From Mycolicibacterium helvum (GTDB lineage Bacteria > Actinomycetota > Actinomycetes > Mycobacteriales > Mycobacteriaceae): a stretch of 64,000 bases of DNA. A program made the translations under genes and the position numbers. This document shows, one piece after another, positions 1 through 10,360 of the stretch; within the stretch, counting starts at the first letter, position 1, and each line of letters starts with the position of its first letter. Where the stretch lies: NCBI RefSeq assembly GCF_010731895.1, contig NZ_AP022596.1, positions 4,030,001 to 4,094,000 of the forward strand, in the 5' to 3' direction. Below the pieces are notes generated by a model, which saw only the letters and a program-made list of their open reading frames with translations, searched no databases and had not been told where the DNA came from.

Positions 1-1104
1 AGTGGGGATGAATACGTGTGTCGGACCGGTAGCCTTGTTCGCCTTGTAAGCGAATGTTTTGGCTAGCGCGGTCATTTCGTCGGCGGTGAGTCTCACCAGA
101 GTCAGTTCGGGGTTATGCCCGAAGTACGTGCGGTCGGGAAATTCGGCAGTCGCCGCGCTCATCGGACCGCACGTGATGAAGTCGGTGCAGCCGGGGACCA
201 GGATCTGGGGCAGCCCGGCCAGACCTGCGGCCTCCATGCGATCGGGCCCGGGGTCCATCAAGCCGCCGACGAGGCTGGCGCCGAGTTCGGTGGTGGTGTA
301 GTCCAGGACGGCGTCGACCTGTCCGGTCCGGACGGCGTCTTCCAGTGCGCGTCCACCGGTCCCGTTGGCGTGAAATGCGATGAAGGAGATGCCGCGCTCT
401 TCGAGGTACGCCCGAGCACGCATCAGCGGTCCGGTGGTGTTGCCATTCATCGACACCGCGACGGTTAGCGGCCGGGAATTGCCGTTGTCGGCGGCGGCGG
501 AAGTGCTCACGCCCATGGCGGCCTTGGCGGCCCCGACGATGTAACCGGCCGCAGTCCGGTAGATCCGGGAGGTGATGGTGTTGACGCCGATGATGTCGAC
601 GACCGAGTGCATCACCGCGACATCACGGATCCCGACGTAGGGCTCGAACGTGCGGCTTCCGGAGGCCAACGGAGACACGATCAGTTTGGGAAAGCCCACC
701 GGCAGTTCCTGCAGGGCCGGTCCTGCGATATGAATCCCGGCGCCGCCCATGCAGATCGCAGCGTCGATCTCACCGTCGGCATGCAGATGGGAGAGCAGGG
801 CGCCGACGCCCGCCCGCAGTGCGGAGACGGCCGCGCCACGGGGCAGGGCGCTGATCTCGTCGATGCTGCTTCCGGCGGCCAGGGCGACAGTGTCCTGGTC
901 GATGAAACGTCGGCCCTTGAGTGCGGCGGTCGACGGGTGTTCGGCGTGCCGAGCGGAGGTGTCGAGCAACAGGGGGGTGGCGTCAAACTCCTCGATGAGG
1001 TCCGCCACCGCACATAATTCGTCGGCCTTCGTGTCGAAGGTGCCGATAACCAGCACATTCGGCCGGGGGAGCCGTGCGCTTCCAGCGCGTGTGACGGAGC
1101 TCAT
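1..1104 (-). CDS. Tm-1-like ATP-binding domain (UPF0261) protein, 3' end outside window
   Basis: Reading leftward from an ATG at 1104, the open frame continues to the window edge, giving 368 residues with no stop. The start of the protein (NVLVIGTFDTKADEL) and the internal blocks ICMGGAG and VSMNGNTTGPLMRAR are typical of the UPF0261/Tm-1-like family. Relatives are usually about 400 residues, so only the C-terminus should be missing. In other genomes the family often sits beside a PEP-hydrolase-like TIM-barrel gene; if present here it would lie beyond the left edge. The enzymatic role of bacterial members is not established. The gene is divergent from the glycine-cleavage operon, with about 540 bases between them. 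Confidence 0.8.
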   Translation of the reverse strand, partial: MSSVTRAGSARLPRPNVLVIGTFDTKADELCAVADLIEEFDATPLLLDTSARHAEHPSTAALKGRRFIDQDTVALAAGSSIDEISALPRGAAVSALRAGVGALLSHLHADGEIDAAICMGGAGIHIAGPALQELPVGFPKLIVSPLASGSRTFEPYVGIRDVAVMHSVVDIIGVNTITSRIYRTAAGYIVGAAKAAMGVSTSAAADNGNSRPLTVAVSMNGNTTGPLMRARAYLEERGISFIAFHANGTGGRALEDAVRTGQVDAVLDYTTTELGASLVGGLMDPGPDRMEAAGLAGLPQILVPGCTDFITCGPMSAATAEFPDRTYFGHNPELTLVRLTADEMTALAKTFAYKANKATGPTHVFIPT

Positions 1105-1439
1105 GTCCGATGACAGTAGACGTGGCTGCCGAACAAATCAAGCCGAAATCGCATCTTTTGTTCGGTAGGCCGAACGGAAGGCGAAGTTTTTACGGGATCA
1201 GAGTGATCGCCGATCGGAATGACGAACGGGGTCAGATGGCTCGCGGTGCGCTGGGTCCGGCATGCGGCGACCCCACATCGGAAGTGGGCTAATGACTGCT
1301 CCGGCGATCGTATGGGCCGAATGTACCGTCTTGGCGCATGGTGCGGCTAGCGGTGCGTGTGAATTAGCAAGATTTCGCTCGGTTTTCCGAACGGTGTGGT
1401 TTCATAGGTTCCACCACAATTGAAGACGCTATCGACTCA
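1105..1439. other. Intergenic region upstream of the glycine riboswitch
   Basis: This stretch of about 335 bases separates the leftward Tm-1-like gene from the riboswitch. I see no credible gene in it. It must hold the promoters for both directions, but I could not identify a convincing -35/-10 pair. Confidence 0.5.
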
Positions 1440-1624
1440 CAGCGGGAGAACCTCCGAATCGGAGGCGCCGTAGGAGCAAGTCCTCCCCGGGAATCTCTCA
1501 GGCCCCAGTACCGCTGCGACGAGGCAACTCTGGAGAAAGCGCCCCCAGCGGGGCGTTTACCGAAGGTGAAGAGCGCGCCCGAACGGCGCTGCAAATCTCT
1601 CAGGTCCAAGGACAGAGCGGGGAG
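1440..1624 (+). ncRNA. Tandem glycine riboswitch (gcvT element)
   Basis: Two glycine-aptamer signatures lie in tandem directly before gcvP. The first has GCCGTAGGAGCAAG, then GAATCTCTCAGGCCCC. It is followed by the inter-aptamer segment GAGGCAACTCTGGAGAAAG. The second has ACCGAAGGTGAAGAGCG and AATCTCTCAGGTCCAAGGAC, ending in ACAGAGCGGGG. This order is the classic cooperative two-aptamer glycine riboswitch, which in bacteria normally activates glycine-cleavage genes when glycine is high. The boundaries are approximate. The element ends about 25 bases before the gcvP start region, which would suit control of translation or of a short expression platform. Confidence 0.93.
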
Positions 1625-1647
1625 GGTCCATCAAGGACAGCTCGCTG

Positions 1648-4539
1648 ATGCGAGCACGAACTTGGAGAGATCCCTTGTCGCTCAACACTTCAACGCAACT
1701 GATTTTTGCTGACCGTCATATCGGACCCACCCCGGCTGAACAGCACCGGATGCTGCACGCAATCGGTCTCGGCACTCTGGACGAGTTGATCGAGGCTGCG
1801 GTGCCCTCGTCGATCCGCACGGCGGCTGCACTCACATTGCCCGCGGCGCGATCCGAAGAAGGGGTGCTCGCCGAGCTGGCACACATCGCTGCCACGAACC
1901 GGACGTGCGTTCAGATGATCGGCTTGGGCTACTACGACACGATCACCCCGCCGGTGCTGCGTCGCAACATGCTCGAGTCTCCGGCCTGGTACACCTCCTA
2001 CACCCCGTATCAGCCCGAGATCTCTCAGGGGCGGCTGGAAGCACTGCTGACTTTCCAGACCATGGTCGCTGACCTCACCGGTCTGCCCGTCGCGGGAGCG
2101 TCCCTGCTCGACGAGGCGACCGCGGTCGTGGAGGCCATCCTCTTGATGCGCCGCGCGAGCAAGGATTCGGGTTCGGCAGCCGTGGTGCTGGACACCGAGT
2201 GCTTCCCGCAGACGGCGGCCGTCGTGGCCGGACGCGCCGCCGCACTCGGCATCGAGGTGATCCGGGCCGACGTGGGTGTCGGCTTACCGGATGGCGATTT
2301 CTTCGGTGTCGTGATGCAGAACCCGGGTGCCAGCGGAGTAGTCCGGGACTTGACTGCCGTCGTCGCCGATGCGCAGGAACGGGGTGCCTTGGTCGCGGTG
2401 GCCACCGACCTGTTGGCCTCGACGCTGTTCGCGCCCCCTGGAGACCAAGGCGCTGACATTGCGGTGGGATCGGCCCAACGCTTCGGCGTGCCACTGTTTT
2501 ACGGTGGACCCCACGCTGGCTTCATGTCCGTACGCCACGGACTGGAACGGATGCTGCCCGGCCGGCTCGTCGGAGTGTCCCGCGACCGCGACGGTACGCC
2601 GGCCTACCGTCTGGCACTGCAGACTCGTGAGCAACACATCCGCCGTGACAAGGCGACCAGCAATATCTGTACGGCTCAGGCGTTGCTCGCCAACGTGGCC
2701 GGCATGTATGCCGCCTACCACGGGCCTGACGGTCTCGCGTCGATTGCGCGCCGCGTGCACGGCCACGCCGCGGCGATCGCCACCGGGCTGGCCACGTTGG
2801 GTCTCGCCGTCACGAACGCCGACTACTTCGACACGCTGACCGTCCGCGTCGGCCACGGCGCCAAGAAGATCGTGGCTCGCGCCGCCGCCGACGGCATCAA
2901 CCTGCGTCGCATCGACGCTGCCCACGTTGGCATCTCGTGTGACGAGAGGACGACCGAGGACGTCGTATCCCGGGTGCTTGCCGCCTTCGGTGCTCGACCG
3001 GTACCGAGCTCGCCTGCCGACCTACCCGCGCATCTCGCGCGGACGTCACCGTACCTGCAGCACGAGGTCTTCCACCTCTACCGTTCAGAGACAGCGATGA
3101 TGCGCTTCCTGCGGACGCTGTCGGATAAGGATCTCGCCCTGGATCGCACGATGATTCCGTTGGGATCGTGCACGATGAAGCTCAACGCTGCGGTGGAGAT
3201 GGAACCGATCAGTTGGCCCGGTTTCGCGGGCATCCACCCGTTCGCGCCGTCGGAGCAGACCCGCGGCTACCGCCGGCTCGTCGAGGAACTACAGCACTGG
3301 CTCGCCGAGATCACTGGTTACGACCGAGTGTCACTGCAGCCCAACGCCGGCTCCCAGGGCGAGCTGGCAGGTCTGCTCGCCATCCGCGGATATCACCAGT
3401 CTCGCGGGGATGTGGACCGCACCATCTGTCTGATCCCGCAGTCCGCGCACGGTACGAACGCCGCGTCGGCAGTTTTGGCGGGAATGCAGGTCGTCGTCGT
3501 GGCGACCGCGCAGACGGGCAACATCGACCTGACCGATCTAGCCGACAAACTCGCGATCCACGACGAACGTATCGCGGCGATCATGATCACCTACCCATCC
3601 ACGCACGGTGTCTACGAACCCGACGTTCGCCAGGTCTGCGACCTGGTCCACGAGGCGGGCGGCCAGGTCTACATCGATGGCGCCAACCTCAACGCCCTTG
3701 TCGGCCTGGCCCGTCCGGGTGACTTCGGTGGTGATGTCTCACATCTGAACCTGCACAAGACTTTCTGCATCCCGCACGGGGGAGGAGGCCCCGGCGTCGG
3801 ACCGGTCGCGGCGCGCGCGCACCTTGCACCGTTCCTGCCCTCGGATCCACTGGCCGGAGACGGTCCCGTGGGCCCGGTGTCGGCGGCCAATTACGGATCG
3901 GCCGGAATCCTCCCGATCACCTGGGCCTATCTGGCCTTGATGGGTCCAGACGGGCTGCGAGCTGCCACCGAGACCGCGGTGCTCTCGGCCAATTACCTGG
4001 CACGACGACTCGACCCGTACTTTCCGGTGCTCTATACCGGACCGGGCGGATTCGTAGCCCACGAATGCATCCTGGACCTTCGTGCCCTCACCAAAGCCAC
4101 CGGCGTCACCGCTGAGGATGTCGCGAAGAGGCTCATCGACTACGGCTTCCACGCCCCGACGCTGTCGTTTCCGGTCAACGGCACCCTGATGGTCGAGCCC
4201 ACCGAGTCGGAGGGCCTCGGCGAGCTGGACCGCTTCATCGACGCGATGATCGCGATCAGCGCCGAGATCGCCGAGGTGGCCACCGGCCGTTGGGAATTGG
4301 AGCGCAGCCCGTTGCGTCAGGCGCCACACACCAGTGAGCAGATCTGTGCCGATGACTGGGACTTGCCCTACAGCAGACGCAGAGCCGCCTACCCGGTGCC
4401 GCCACCGGGCGGTGTCAAGTACTGGCCACCCGTACGGCGCATCGACGGTGCCTACGGCGACCGCAATCTGGCGTGCTCCTGCCCACCGCCGGAGGCGTTC
4501 GTCAGCACCACGCCCATCGAAGACGGAGTACTCGTATGA
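1648..4539 (+). CDS. gcvP: Glycine dehydrogenase (decarboxylating), P-protein
   Basis: P-protein of the glycine cleavage system. It decarboxylates glycine with pyridoxal phosphate and passes the aminomethyl group to lipoylated GcvH. The protein has 963 residues, the normal single-chain length. FADRHIGP near the N-terminus and [17 protein letters not shown] are family hallmarks, and the PLP lysine lies in [14 protein letters not shown], about K704. The ATG at 1648 has AAGGA 10 bases upstream. A TTG at 1675 with GGAGAG five bases upstream is a strong alternative start and would fit the shorter N-terminus of homologues. The gene is first in an operon behind the glycine riboswitch and overlaps gcvT by ATGA. 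Confidence 0.95.
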   Translation: MRARTWRDPLSLNTSTQLIFADRHIGPTPAEQHRMLHAIGLGTLDELIEAAVPSSIRTAAALTLPAARSEEGVLAELAHIAATNRTCVQMIGLGYYDTITPPVLRRNMLESPAWYTSYTPYQPEISQGRLEALLTFQTMVADLTGLPVAGASLLDEATAVVEAILLMRRASKDSGSAAVVLDTECFPQTAAVVAGRAAALGIEVIRADVGVGLPDGDFFGVVMQNPGASGVVRDLTAVVADAQERGALVAVATDLLASTLFAPPGDQGADIAVGSAQRFGVPLFYGGPHAGFMSVRHGLERMLPGRLVGVSRDRDGTPAYRLALQTREQHIRRDKATSNICTAQALLANVAGMYAAYHGPDGLASIARRVHGHAAAIATGLATLGLAVTNADYFDTLTVRVGHGAKKIVARAAADGINLRRIDAAHVGISCDERTTEDVVSRVLAAFGARPVPSSPADLPAHLARTSPYLQHEVFHLYRSETAMMRFLRTLSDKDLALDRTMIPLGSCTMKLNAAVEMEPISWPGFAGIHPFAPSEQTRGYRRLVEELQHWLAEITGYDRVSLQPNAGSQGELAGLLAIRGYHQSRGDVDRTICLIPQSAHGTNAASAVLAGMQVVVVATAQTGNIDLTDLADKLAIHDERIAAIMITYPSTHGVYEPDVRQVCDLVHEAGGQVYIDGANLNALVGLARPGDFGGDVSHLNLHKTFCIPHGGGGPGVGPVAARAHLAPFLPSDPLAGDGPVGPVSAANYGSAGILPITWAYLALMGPDGLRAATETAVLSANYLARRLDPYFPVLYTGPGGFVAHECILDLRALTKATGVTAEDVAKRLIDYGFHAPTLSFPVNGTLMVEPTESEGLGELDRFIDAMIAISAEIAEVATGRWELERSPLRQAPHTSEQICADDWDLPYSRRRAAYPVPPPGGVKYWPPVRRIDGAYGDRNLACSCPPPEAFVSTTPIEDGVLV

Positions 4540-5633
4540 CCCACGAAACGCCTCTCCTGGCCGAACACCGGTCCTTGGGAGCCACCTTCACCGACTTCGC
4601 CGGCTGGCAGATGCCGCTGAAGTACGGCAGCGACCTCAAGGAGCACCACGCCGTGCGCACCGCGGCCGGTGTGTTCGACCTCTCCCACATGGGAGAGATC
4701 CACGTGGTCGGACCCGGCGCGGCGGCCGCGCTGGACTACGCCTTGGTAGGTGAACTGTCTGCGGTCCCGGTGGGACGTGCCAAGTACTCGCTGCTGTGCA
4801 ACGAGAACGGCGGCGTGGTTGACGACCTGGTCGTCTACCGGCTCGCCGACAACGATTTCCTGGTCGTCGCCAACGCATCGAATGCGGCGACTGTCTACGC
4901 CGAATTGAGCTCGCGTGCAGCCGCGTTCGATGCCGATGTATTCGACGAATCCGGTGATACGGCATTGATCGCTGTCCAGGGGCCCGAATCAGTGGCCATC
5001 CTGACCGCCATGATGGACGGGGACGCCCCCGGCATGTTGTCCGCCTTGAAGTACTACGCGAGCACGCCCGCCGTCGTCGCGGGCATCGATGTCCTGCTGG
5101 CCCGTACCGGATACACCGGTGAGGACGGGTTCGAACTGTACGTCGCCAACGCGCGAGCGGTCGGACTGTGGCATGCGCTCGTCGACGTCACGGCGGCACA
5201 CGGTGGCATCCCTGCCGGACTCGCATCACGCGACACCCTGCGGCTAGAAGCGGGCATGGCGCTCTACGGACACGAACTCACCGAGGCCACCAACCCCTAC
5301 GAGGCAGGCCTGGGCCGAATGCTGAGACTCGGCAAGAATTTCGTCGGCTCGGAAGCGCTTCAACGGCTCTCGAAGGCGCCGCTGGCACGCTGCCTGGTCG
5401 GGTTGACCGGCACTGGGCGGCGTGCCGCGCGTGCCGGATACACCGTCGAGCGCGACGGCGCCGAGGTCGGAGCCATCACCTCTGGCGCATTGTCACCCAC
5501 CCTTGGCCACCCGATTGCCCTCGGATATGTCGACGCCGCGTACTCCGAACCCGGGACCGTTCTGCAAGTCGGGATACGCGGCACGGCCAACGAATTCACC
5601 GTCACTGCTCCGCCGTTCTACAAGCGCCCGTAG
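4536..5633 (+). CDS. gcvT: Glycine cleavage system aminomethyltransferase, T-protein
   Basis: T-protein. It transfers the methylene group from the GcvH aminomethyl-lipoyl arm to tetrahydrofolate and releases ammonia. The chain is 365 residues, normal for the family. It shows the N-terminal [22 protein letters not shown], the folate-binding [12 protein letters not shown] block and a C-terminal barrel ending in TAPPFYKRP. The ATG at 4536 overlaps the gcvP stop (ATGA), which marks translational coupling; a longer in-frame extension is open but would run far into gcvP. In M. tuberculosis, as I recall, the gcv genes are dispersed, so the compact arrangement here is notable. Confidence 0.95.
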   Translation: MTHETPLLAEHRSLGATFTDFAGWQMPLKYGSDLKEHHAVRTAAGVFDLSHMGEIHVVGPGAAAALDYALVGELSAVPVGRAKYSLLCNENGGVVDDLVVYRLADNDFLVVANASNAATVYAELSSRAAAFDADVFDESGDTALIAVQGPESVAILTAMMDGDAPGMLSALKYYASTPAVVAGIDVLLARTGYTGEDGFELYVANARAVGLWHALVDVTAAHGGIPAGLASRDTLRLEAGMALYGHELTEATNPYEAGLGRMLRLGKNFVGSEALQRLSKAPLARCLVGLTGTGRRAARAGYTVERDGAEVGAITSGALSPTLGHPIALGYVDAAYSEPGTVLQVGIRGTANEFTVTAPPFYKRP

Positions 5634-5662
5634 GCCTGGACCACCCGAAAGGATCACTCACG

Positions 5663-6067
5663 ATGACCGACAACTTGCCCACCGATCGGTACTACACCGA
5701 CGACCACGAATGGGTCCTCCTCGACTCAGTCGCCGCCCTGCCCTCTGCCGAGCCGTTGCGCATCGGGATCACCCAGCTGGCCGTCGACAACCTTGGCGAT
5801 CTGGTCTTCCTCGAACTGCCCGAGATCGACACCGAGGTGAGCGTCAGCGAGCCCTGCGGTGAGGTCGAATCCACCAAGACCGTCTCCGAACTTTTCTCAC
5901 CGGTGAACGGAAGGGTCGTCGCCGTCAATCAATCCGCCGTCGAGAATCCGGAGCTGGTGTCGACCGATCCCTACGGCGAGGGCTGGTTATTCGCCGTGCT
6001 CGCCACGTCCGCCGGTGAACTATTGAGCGCCGCGGAGTACGCCGAGAAGAACGGAGCCACCTCGTGA
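5663..6067 (+). CDS. gcvH: Glycine cleavage system H protein
   Basis: H-protein, the lipoylated carrier that shuttles the aminomethyl group between GcvP and GcvT. It is 134 residues long. The motif [19 protein letters not shown] places the lipoyl lysine at about K72, and [10 protein letters not shown] near the N-terminus is family-typical. GAAAGGA lies about ten bases before the ATG, which supports this start over a long upstream extension inside gcvT. The stop overlaps the glyA start (GTGA), so the two are probably translationally coupled. Confidence 0.95.
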   Translation: MTDNLPTDRYYTDDHEWVLLDSVAALPSAEPLRIGITQLAVDNLGDLVFLELPEIDTEVSVSEPCGEVESTKTVSELFSPVNGRVVAVNQSAVENPELVSTDPYGEGWLFAVLATSAGELLSAAEYAEKNGATS

Positions 6068-7332
6068 GTGTCCTGAATGAACCACTCGATGTCTTCGATC
6101 CCGACATCGCCTACCTCATCGGGCGCGAACTGACAAGGCAGCAAACTGGATTGGAAATGATCGCCTCGGAGAATTATGCGCCGGTGTCGGTCATGCAGGC
6201 CCAGGGATCGGTGCTGACGAACAAGTACGCTGAGGGTTACCCGGGCCGGCGCTACTATGGTGGCTGCCAATACATCGATGGTGTGGAGCAAATCGCCATC
6301 GACCGGGTTAAGGGCCTCTTCGGCGCCGAATTCGCCAATGTCCAACCGCATTCGGGTGCCACCGCCAATGCCGCGGTGATGCATGCGTTGCTGAACCCCG
6401 GCGACACCATCCTGGGTCTACTGCTGGCACACGGCGGCCACCTGACCCACGGCATGCGCATCAACTTTTCCGGCAAGCTGTACAACGTCGCAACCTACGA
6501 GGTGTCCGAGGAGGACTACCTCATCGACATGGATGCTGTCGCCTCCGCCGCCCGCGAGCACCGGCCCAAGCTGATCATCGCCGGCTGGTCTGCTTATCCG
6601 CGCCATCTCGACTTCGCCCGGTTCCGGCAGATAGCCGACGAAGTCGGGGCGCTGCTGATGGTCGACATGGCCCACTTCGCGGGACTCGTTGCCGCGGGAC
6701 TGCACCCCTCTCCGATTCCGCATGCCCACGTCGTCACTTCCACCACACACAAGACGCTCGGTGGACCTCGCGGCGGAATCATCCTGACCAACGACGGCGC
6801 GATCGCCAAGAAGATCAACTCGGCGGTGTTCCCCGGCCAACAGGGCGGGCCGCTGGAGCACGTCATCGCGGCCAAGGCGACGGCGTTCAAAATGGCCGCC
6901 CAACCCGAATTCGTCCAACGTCAACAACGCTGCCTCGACGGCGCCCGTCTGCTCGCCGAGCGGCTGGGGAGCTCTGATGTCACCGGTCACGGCATCACCG
7001 TGCTCACCGGAGGCACCGACGTCCACTTGGCCCTCGTTGACCTGCGAAATGCCGAGATCGACGGCCAACAGGGCGAGGATCGGCTGGCCGCGGTCGATAT
7101 CACGGTCAACCGCAATGCCGTCCCGTTCGACCCACGACCGCCGATGGTGACCTCCGGGCTGCGAATCGGCACCGCCGCGCTGGCCGCGCGGGGTTTCACG
7201 CTGCCCGACTTCGCGTACGTGGCCGACCTCATCGCCCAAGCGCTGATCTCGCGCGTTGGTGACGACCTGGAATCGATCCGGATGCAGGTGCAAGCTCTGG
7301 CAAATCGTTATCCGCTCTACCCCGGACTGTGA
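6064..7332 (+). CDS. glyA: Serine hydroxymethyltransferase
   Basis: PLP enzyme interconverting glycine plus 5,10-methylene-THF with serine plus THF. It has 422 residues with the family signatures [23 protein letters not shown] and the PLP lysine in [13 protein letters not shown] (about K230). Its place after gcvPTH means the methylene-THF made by glycine cleavage can be used at once on a second glycine to give serine. The start is GTG overlapping the gcvH stop. Mycobacteria carry another glyA elsewhere, so this may be a pathway-dedicated paralogue; that is inference. Confidence 0.94.
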   Translation: MSVLNEPLDVFDPDIAYLIGRELTRQQTGLEMIASENYAPVSVMQAQGSVLTNKYAEGYPGRRYYGGCQYIDGVEQIAIDRVKGLFGAEFANVQPHSGATANAAVMHALLNPGDTILGLLLAHGGHLTHGMRINFSGKLYNVATYEVSEEDYLIDMDAVASAAREHRPKLIIAGWSAYPRHLDFARFRQIADEVGALLMVDMAHFAGLVAAGLHPSPIPHAHVVTSTTHKTLGGPRGGIILTNDGAIAKKINSAVFPGQQGGPLEHVIAAKATAFKMAAQPEFVQRQQRCLDGARLLAERLGSSDVTGHGITVLTGGTDVHLALVDLRNAEIDGQQGEDRLAAVDITVNRNAVPFDPRPPMVTSGLRIGTAALAARGFTLPDFAYVADLIAQALISRVGDDLESIRMQVQALANRYPLYPGL

Positions 7333-7338
7333 GAAGTC

Positions 7339-8724
7339 GTGACTATCAGCGTCTTTGATCTGTTCTCCATCGGAATCGGGCCATCGAGCTCACACACTGT
7401 GGGCCCGATGCGCGCTGCTTCGAGATTCGCGGCCAATCTCCGCAGCGCACGGCTCGTGCCCTACGTCGATGAGTTCGCGATCACCATCTACGGATCCTTG
7501 GCGGCCACCGGCGACGGGCACGGCACTTTCCCCGCGATCTTGCTCGGACTGGAGGGGCTGGATCCCGAGACGATCGACATCGACGACATGGCGGCGGTAT
7601 TGGCGCGTCAACGGCGGACGGGTCGGGTGCGGGTGGCGGGACAGCTGTCCGTCAATCTTGGTGTCGACGATCTTATTCGTCGTCCCGCGCAAACCCTCGA
7701 CTTTCATCCCAACGGGATGACCTTCGTGGCGCTCGCCGAGAAAGCCGAACTGTTGCGCCGCACCTACTATTCGGTTGGCGGCGGCTTCATCGTCGACGAC
7801 GATGAAAAGACGCCGAGTTGCGGTGACACCGAACGTACCTCGCCGTACGCGTTCTCAACTGCCGAGGAACTTCTAGCCCTCACAGCTGCACATGGCATAT
7901 CGATCAGTGAAGTGCAGGGGGCCCACGAGCGGGAGCTGGCGCCTGAGGTGGATGTCGCCAAGGAACTGCTGCGCATTCGCGACGCGATGCGCGAATGCGC
8001 GGCGCACGGAATGGTCCGCACGGGCACCTTGCCAGGCGGTCTGCAGGTTCGCCGCCGCGCCCACCATTGGCATGACCGACTCGCTCGCGAAGACCCCTGC
8101 AGATCACCGGAATTCGCGGAGGACTGGGTCAATCTCGTCGCGCTGGCCGTCAACGAGGAGAACGCCTCGGGCGGCCGCGTGGTGACCGCGCCCACCAACG
8201 GTGCCGCCGGCATCATCCCCGCTGTCTTGCACTACGCAGAGCACTACACGAAGGCAGGCAGAATCGATCCCGACGACGTGGCGGTGCGCTTCCTGCTGGC
8301 GGCCGGCGCGATCGGTTCGCTGTACAAACAACAGGCCTCGATCTCGGGGGCCGAAGTCGGGTGCCAGGGCGAGGTCGGCTCGGCGGCCTCGATGGCTGCC
8401 GGTGCGCTCGCCGAAATCCTCGGCGGCACCACGGCACAGGTCGAGAATGCCGCGGAGATCGCGATGGAGCACTGCCTCGGCCTGACCTGCGATCCGATCG
8501 GCGGACTGGTGCAGATTCCGTGCATCGAGCGCAACGCGATCTCGGCGAACAAGGCGATAACCGCCGCCAAGATGGCGTTGCGCGGTGACGGCACTCATCG
8601 GGTGAGCCTGGACCAGGTGATTGCGACCATGCGCTCCACCGGCCGGGACATGAGCTCCAAGTACAAGGAGACAGCGCTCGGCGGACTGGCCGCGAACGTC
8701 GGCGTCAACCTCGTCGAGTGTTAG
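7339..8724 (+). CDS. sdaA: L-serine ammonia-lyase, iron-sulfur type, single chain
   Basis: Fe-S L-serine dehydratase that converts serine to pyruvate and ammonia, completing glycine-to-pyruvate catabolism in this operon. It has 461 residues with fused beta and alpha domains. The N-terminus has [24 protein letters not shown]. The cluster cysteines fall at C342 (GCQGEVGSA), C384 (GLTCDPIGG) and C395 (IPCIERN), with the spacing expected for the [4Fe-4S] site. GTG start six bases after the glyA stop. It overlaps the following transporter by seven bases. Confidence 0.95.
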   Translation: MTISVFDLFSIGIGPSSSHTVGPMRAASRFAANLRSARLVPYVDEFAITIYGSLAATGDGHGTFPAILLGLEGLDPETIDIDDMAAVLARQRRTGRVRVAGQLSVNLGVDDLIRRPAQTLDFHPNGMTFVALAEKAELLRRTYYSVGGGFIVDDDEKTPSCGDTERTSPYAFSTAEELLALTAAHGISISEVQGAHERELAPEVDVAKELLRIRDAMRECAAHGMVRTGTLPGGLQVRRRAHHWHDRLAREDPCRSPEFAEDWVNLVALAVNEENASGGRVVTAPTNGAAGIIPAVLHYAEHYTKAGRIDPDDVAVRFLLAAGAIGSLYKQQASISGAEVGCQGEVGSAASMAAGALAEILGGTTAQVENAAEIAMEHCLGLTCDPIGGLVQIPCIERNAISANKAITAAKMALRGDGTHRVSLDQVIATMRSTGRDMSSKYKETALGGLAANVGVNLVEC

Positions 8725-9623
8725 CGGCGGCTGGGACGCCGCGGGGGTTCGCCTATGGTCTGGGTGCCTACACGATCTGGGGCCTGTTCCCGGCATTCTT
8801 TGGGCTGCTCGGCTTCGCGGCCCCCGTGGAGATCCTGGCTCACCGGGCGATCTGGACGTTGCTGTTGATGGTGGCGGTGCTGGCGTTGGGACGTCAACTC
8901 GGATCGCTTCGCGGATCATCTTTTCGGACTTGGCTATTGGTCGCCGCCGCCGCGGCGTTGATCTCCACGAACTGGGGCATCTACATCTATGCCGTGCTAT
9001 CCGGACACGTCACCGAGGCGGCGCTCGGCTACTTCATCAACCCCCTGGTAAGTGTCGCAATCGGCGTGATCGCCTTCGGCGAGCGACTTGCTTTCGCTCA
9101 AGTTGCGGCCATCGTTGTCGCAGTGGGCGCCGTCGCCGTCGTGACGGTGGCCTACGGACGGCTGCCGCTGATCGCCCTGGGCCTGGCGGGATCCTTCGCG
9201 CTATACGGTGTCGTGAAGAAGATCGTCCCCTTGCCGCCACGCACCAGCCTGACTGCTGAGGCGATTGTGTTGGCGCCACCCGCCGTGGCCTACCTGACGC
9301 TCCTCGGTATCAACGGGCATGGACAGCTGGCCGGCAGTACCACCCACTTCCTGTTGTTGGCCGCGTGCGGTCCGATGACCGCGCTGCCGCTTCTGCTGTT
9401 CGGTGCTGCTGCTCACCAGCTCCCGATGGTCACGGTGGGGCTCCTGCAATACCTGACCCCCATTCTGCAAATGGCATGGGCGGTGATTGTCGGCCACGAA
9501 CGTCTCACTGCGACAACGTGGGCCGGCTTCGCGTTGATCTGGTGTGCGCTGTTCGTCTTCGCGCTGCATTCACTACGACAGTTCGGCCGCCGGCCGCGCG
9601 ATCATCCTCAATCTCAGGGATGA
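8718..9623 (+). CDS. rarD: RarD-type EamA/DMT-superfamily transporter
   Basis: Integral membrane protein of 301 residues with about ten hydrophobic helices and two EamA-like halves. [11 protein letters not shown] at the start and [13 protein letters not shown] near the end are RarD-like signatures. DMT proteins often export metabolites. Because its GTG start overlaps the sdaA stop, this one probably belongs to the glycine/serine operon and may move an amino acid or metabolite of that pathway. The substrate is not visible from sequence. Confidence 0.82.
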   Translation: MLAAAGTPRGFAYGLGAYTIWGLFPAFFGLLGFAAPVEILAHRAIWTLLLMVAVLALGRQLGSLRGSSFRTWLLVAAAAALISTNWGIYIYAVLSGHVTEAALGYFINPLVSVAIGVIAFGERLAFAQVAAIVVAVGAVAVVTVAYGRLPLIALGLAGSFALYGVVKKIVPLPPRTSLTAEAIVLAPPAVAYLTLLGINGHGQLAGSTTHFLLLAACGPMTALPLLLFGAAAHQLPMVTVGLLQYLTPILQMAWAVIVGHERLTATTWAGFALIWCALFVFALHSLRQFGRRPRDHPQSQG

Positions 9624-9991
9624 ATCCGGCGTGGATCGTCCGCTGGAGTCGACGCGGCAAGCACGACTAGAGGGTTCGCGCGCTGTGCCAGCACCTCACT
9701 GGCTGAAAGGTGGGAAAGCCCGCATTCAGTGCGCAGCAGTCGCTCAGCGGTCGTCGGATGGATATGCTCAAGGTGCTTCTCGATCAACTCACGCAACCGT
9801 TGTCTGTACCGGTCAGGCGTCATCCCGAAATTGATCCAGATCTCGTCAACCGGGCCGCCGCCGTAGGGCAACCAACTCACGGCGAAAGCCAGCAATTCAT
9901 GCTCGACGGGAATGATTCGGGGCGTGGGCCCAACGACCTTGACATAGGCAACGGTTGCCTCCGCCGCGGGAGCGTGTGCGCGGATGGTCAT
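9614..9991 (-). CDS. DUF3263 domain-containing protein
   Basis: Small soluble protein of 125 residues, leftward, whose 3' end overlaps the rarD end by ten bases (convergent). The segment EHELLAFAVSWLPYGGGPVDEIWINFGMTP followed by DRYRQRLRELIEK resembles the actinobacterial DUF3263 family, which has a sigma-factor-like helix-turn-helix appearance and no settled function. A DNA-binding role is possible but not shown. Start at an ATG; about 370 non-coding bases lie upstream. Confidence 0.7.
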   Translation of the reverse strand: MTIRAHAPAAEATVAYVKVVGPTPRIIPVEHELLAFAVSWLPYGGGPVDEIWINFGMTPDRYRQRLRELIEKHLEHIHPTTAERLLRTECGLSHLSASEVLAQRANPLVVLAASTPADDPRRIHP

Positions 9992-10360
9992 GTAGTTACT
10001 CCCGTCGATTTTGTTCGGAGTACCGAGCGCTGTGGAGGCGCGCGTTTAGTCATTCGATCGAGTGGCATAGGACGAACGTGCACTCGGTGCGACGGGCGCG
10101 CCACCTTGCCGAGCCGGCACCGAGTGCCTGAAAGCATTGCTACACAGTGCTAGGAGATAATTCGGCACTTTTTGGAGCCTGCATTCGTCTTTCGAGGCGG
10201 TTTGCCGACATGAAGGCGTGGGGGCTGGTTGCTAGCGTTACGATAAAACACTGTCGTTCGGCAGGGCGAGCATTTGGTGAAAATTTCTGCCATAATGGCC
10301 TGCGAATCCGAAGGCCGACTGTTCTCCGTCGCTGCCTGGGGGGACTTGAAAGGAAGCCAG
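9992..10360. other. Intergenic region with paired dyads
   Basis: About 370 bases between the leftward DUF3263 gene and the rightward LLM oxidoreductase, serving as promoter region for both. I see no credible gene. Its only clear structure is the pair of GCAC-N3-GTGC dyads at 10080-10127, listed separately. Confidence 0.5.
10080..10127. repeat. Inverted repeat made of two GCAC-N3-GTGC dyads
   Basis: GCACTCGGTGC at 10080-10090 and its exact reverse complement GCACCGAGTGC at 10117-10127 are separated by 26 bases. Each arm is itself a small dyad (GCAC, three bases, GTGC), with 37 bp from centre to centre. This could be two operator half-regions for a dimeric regulator or an 11-bp RNA stem. No T-run follows, so a terminator is unlikely. 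Confidence 0.6.

Noticed and set aside
2284..2925. Leftward frame inside gcvP
   Set aside because: A GC-rich shadow frame with no family features; the same holds for many long opposite-strand frames in htpG, atoE, glyA and sdaA.
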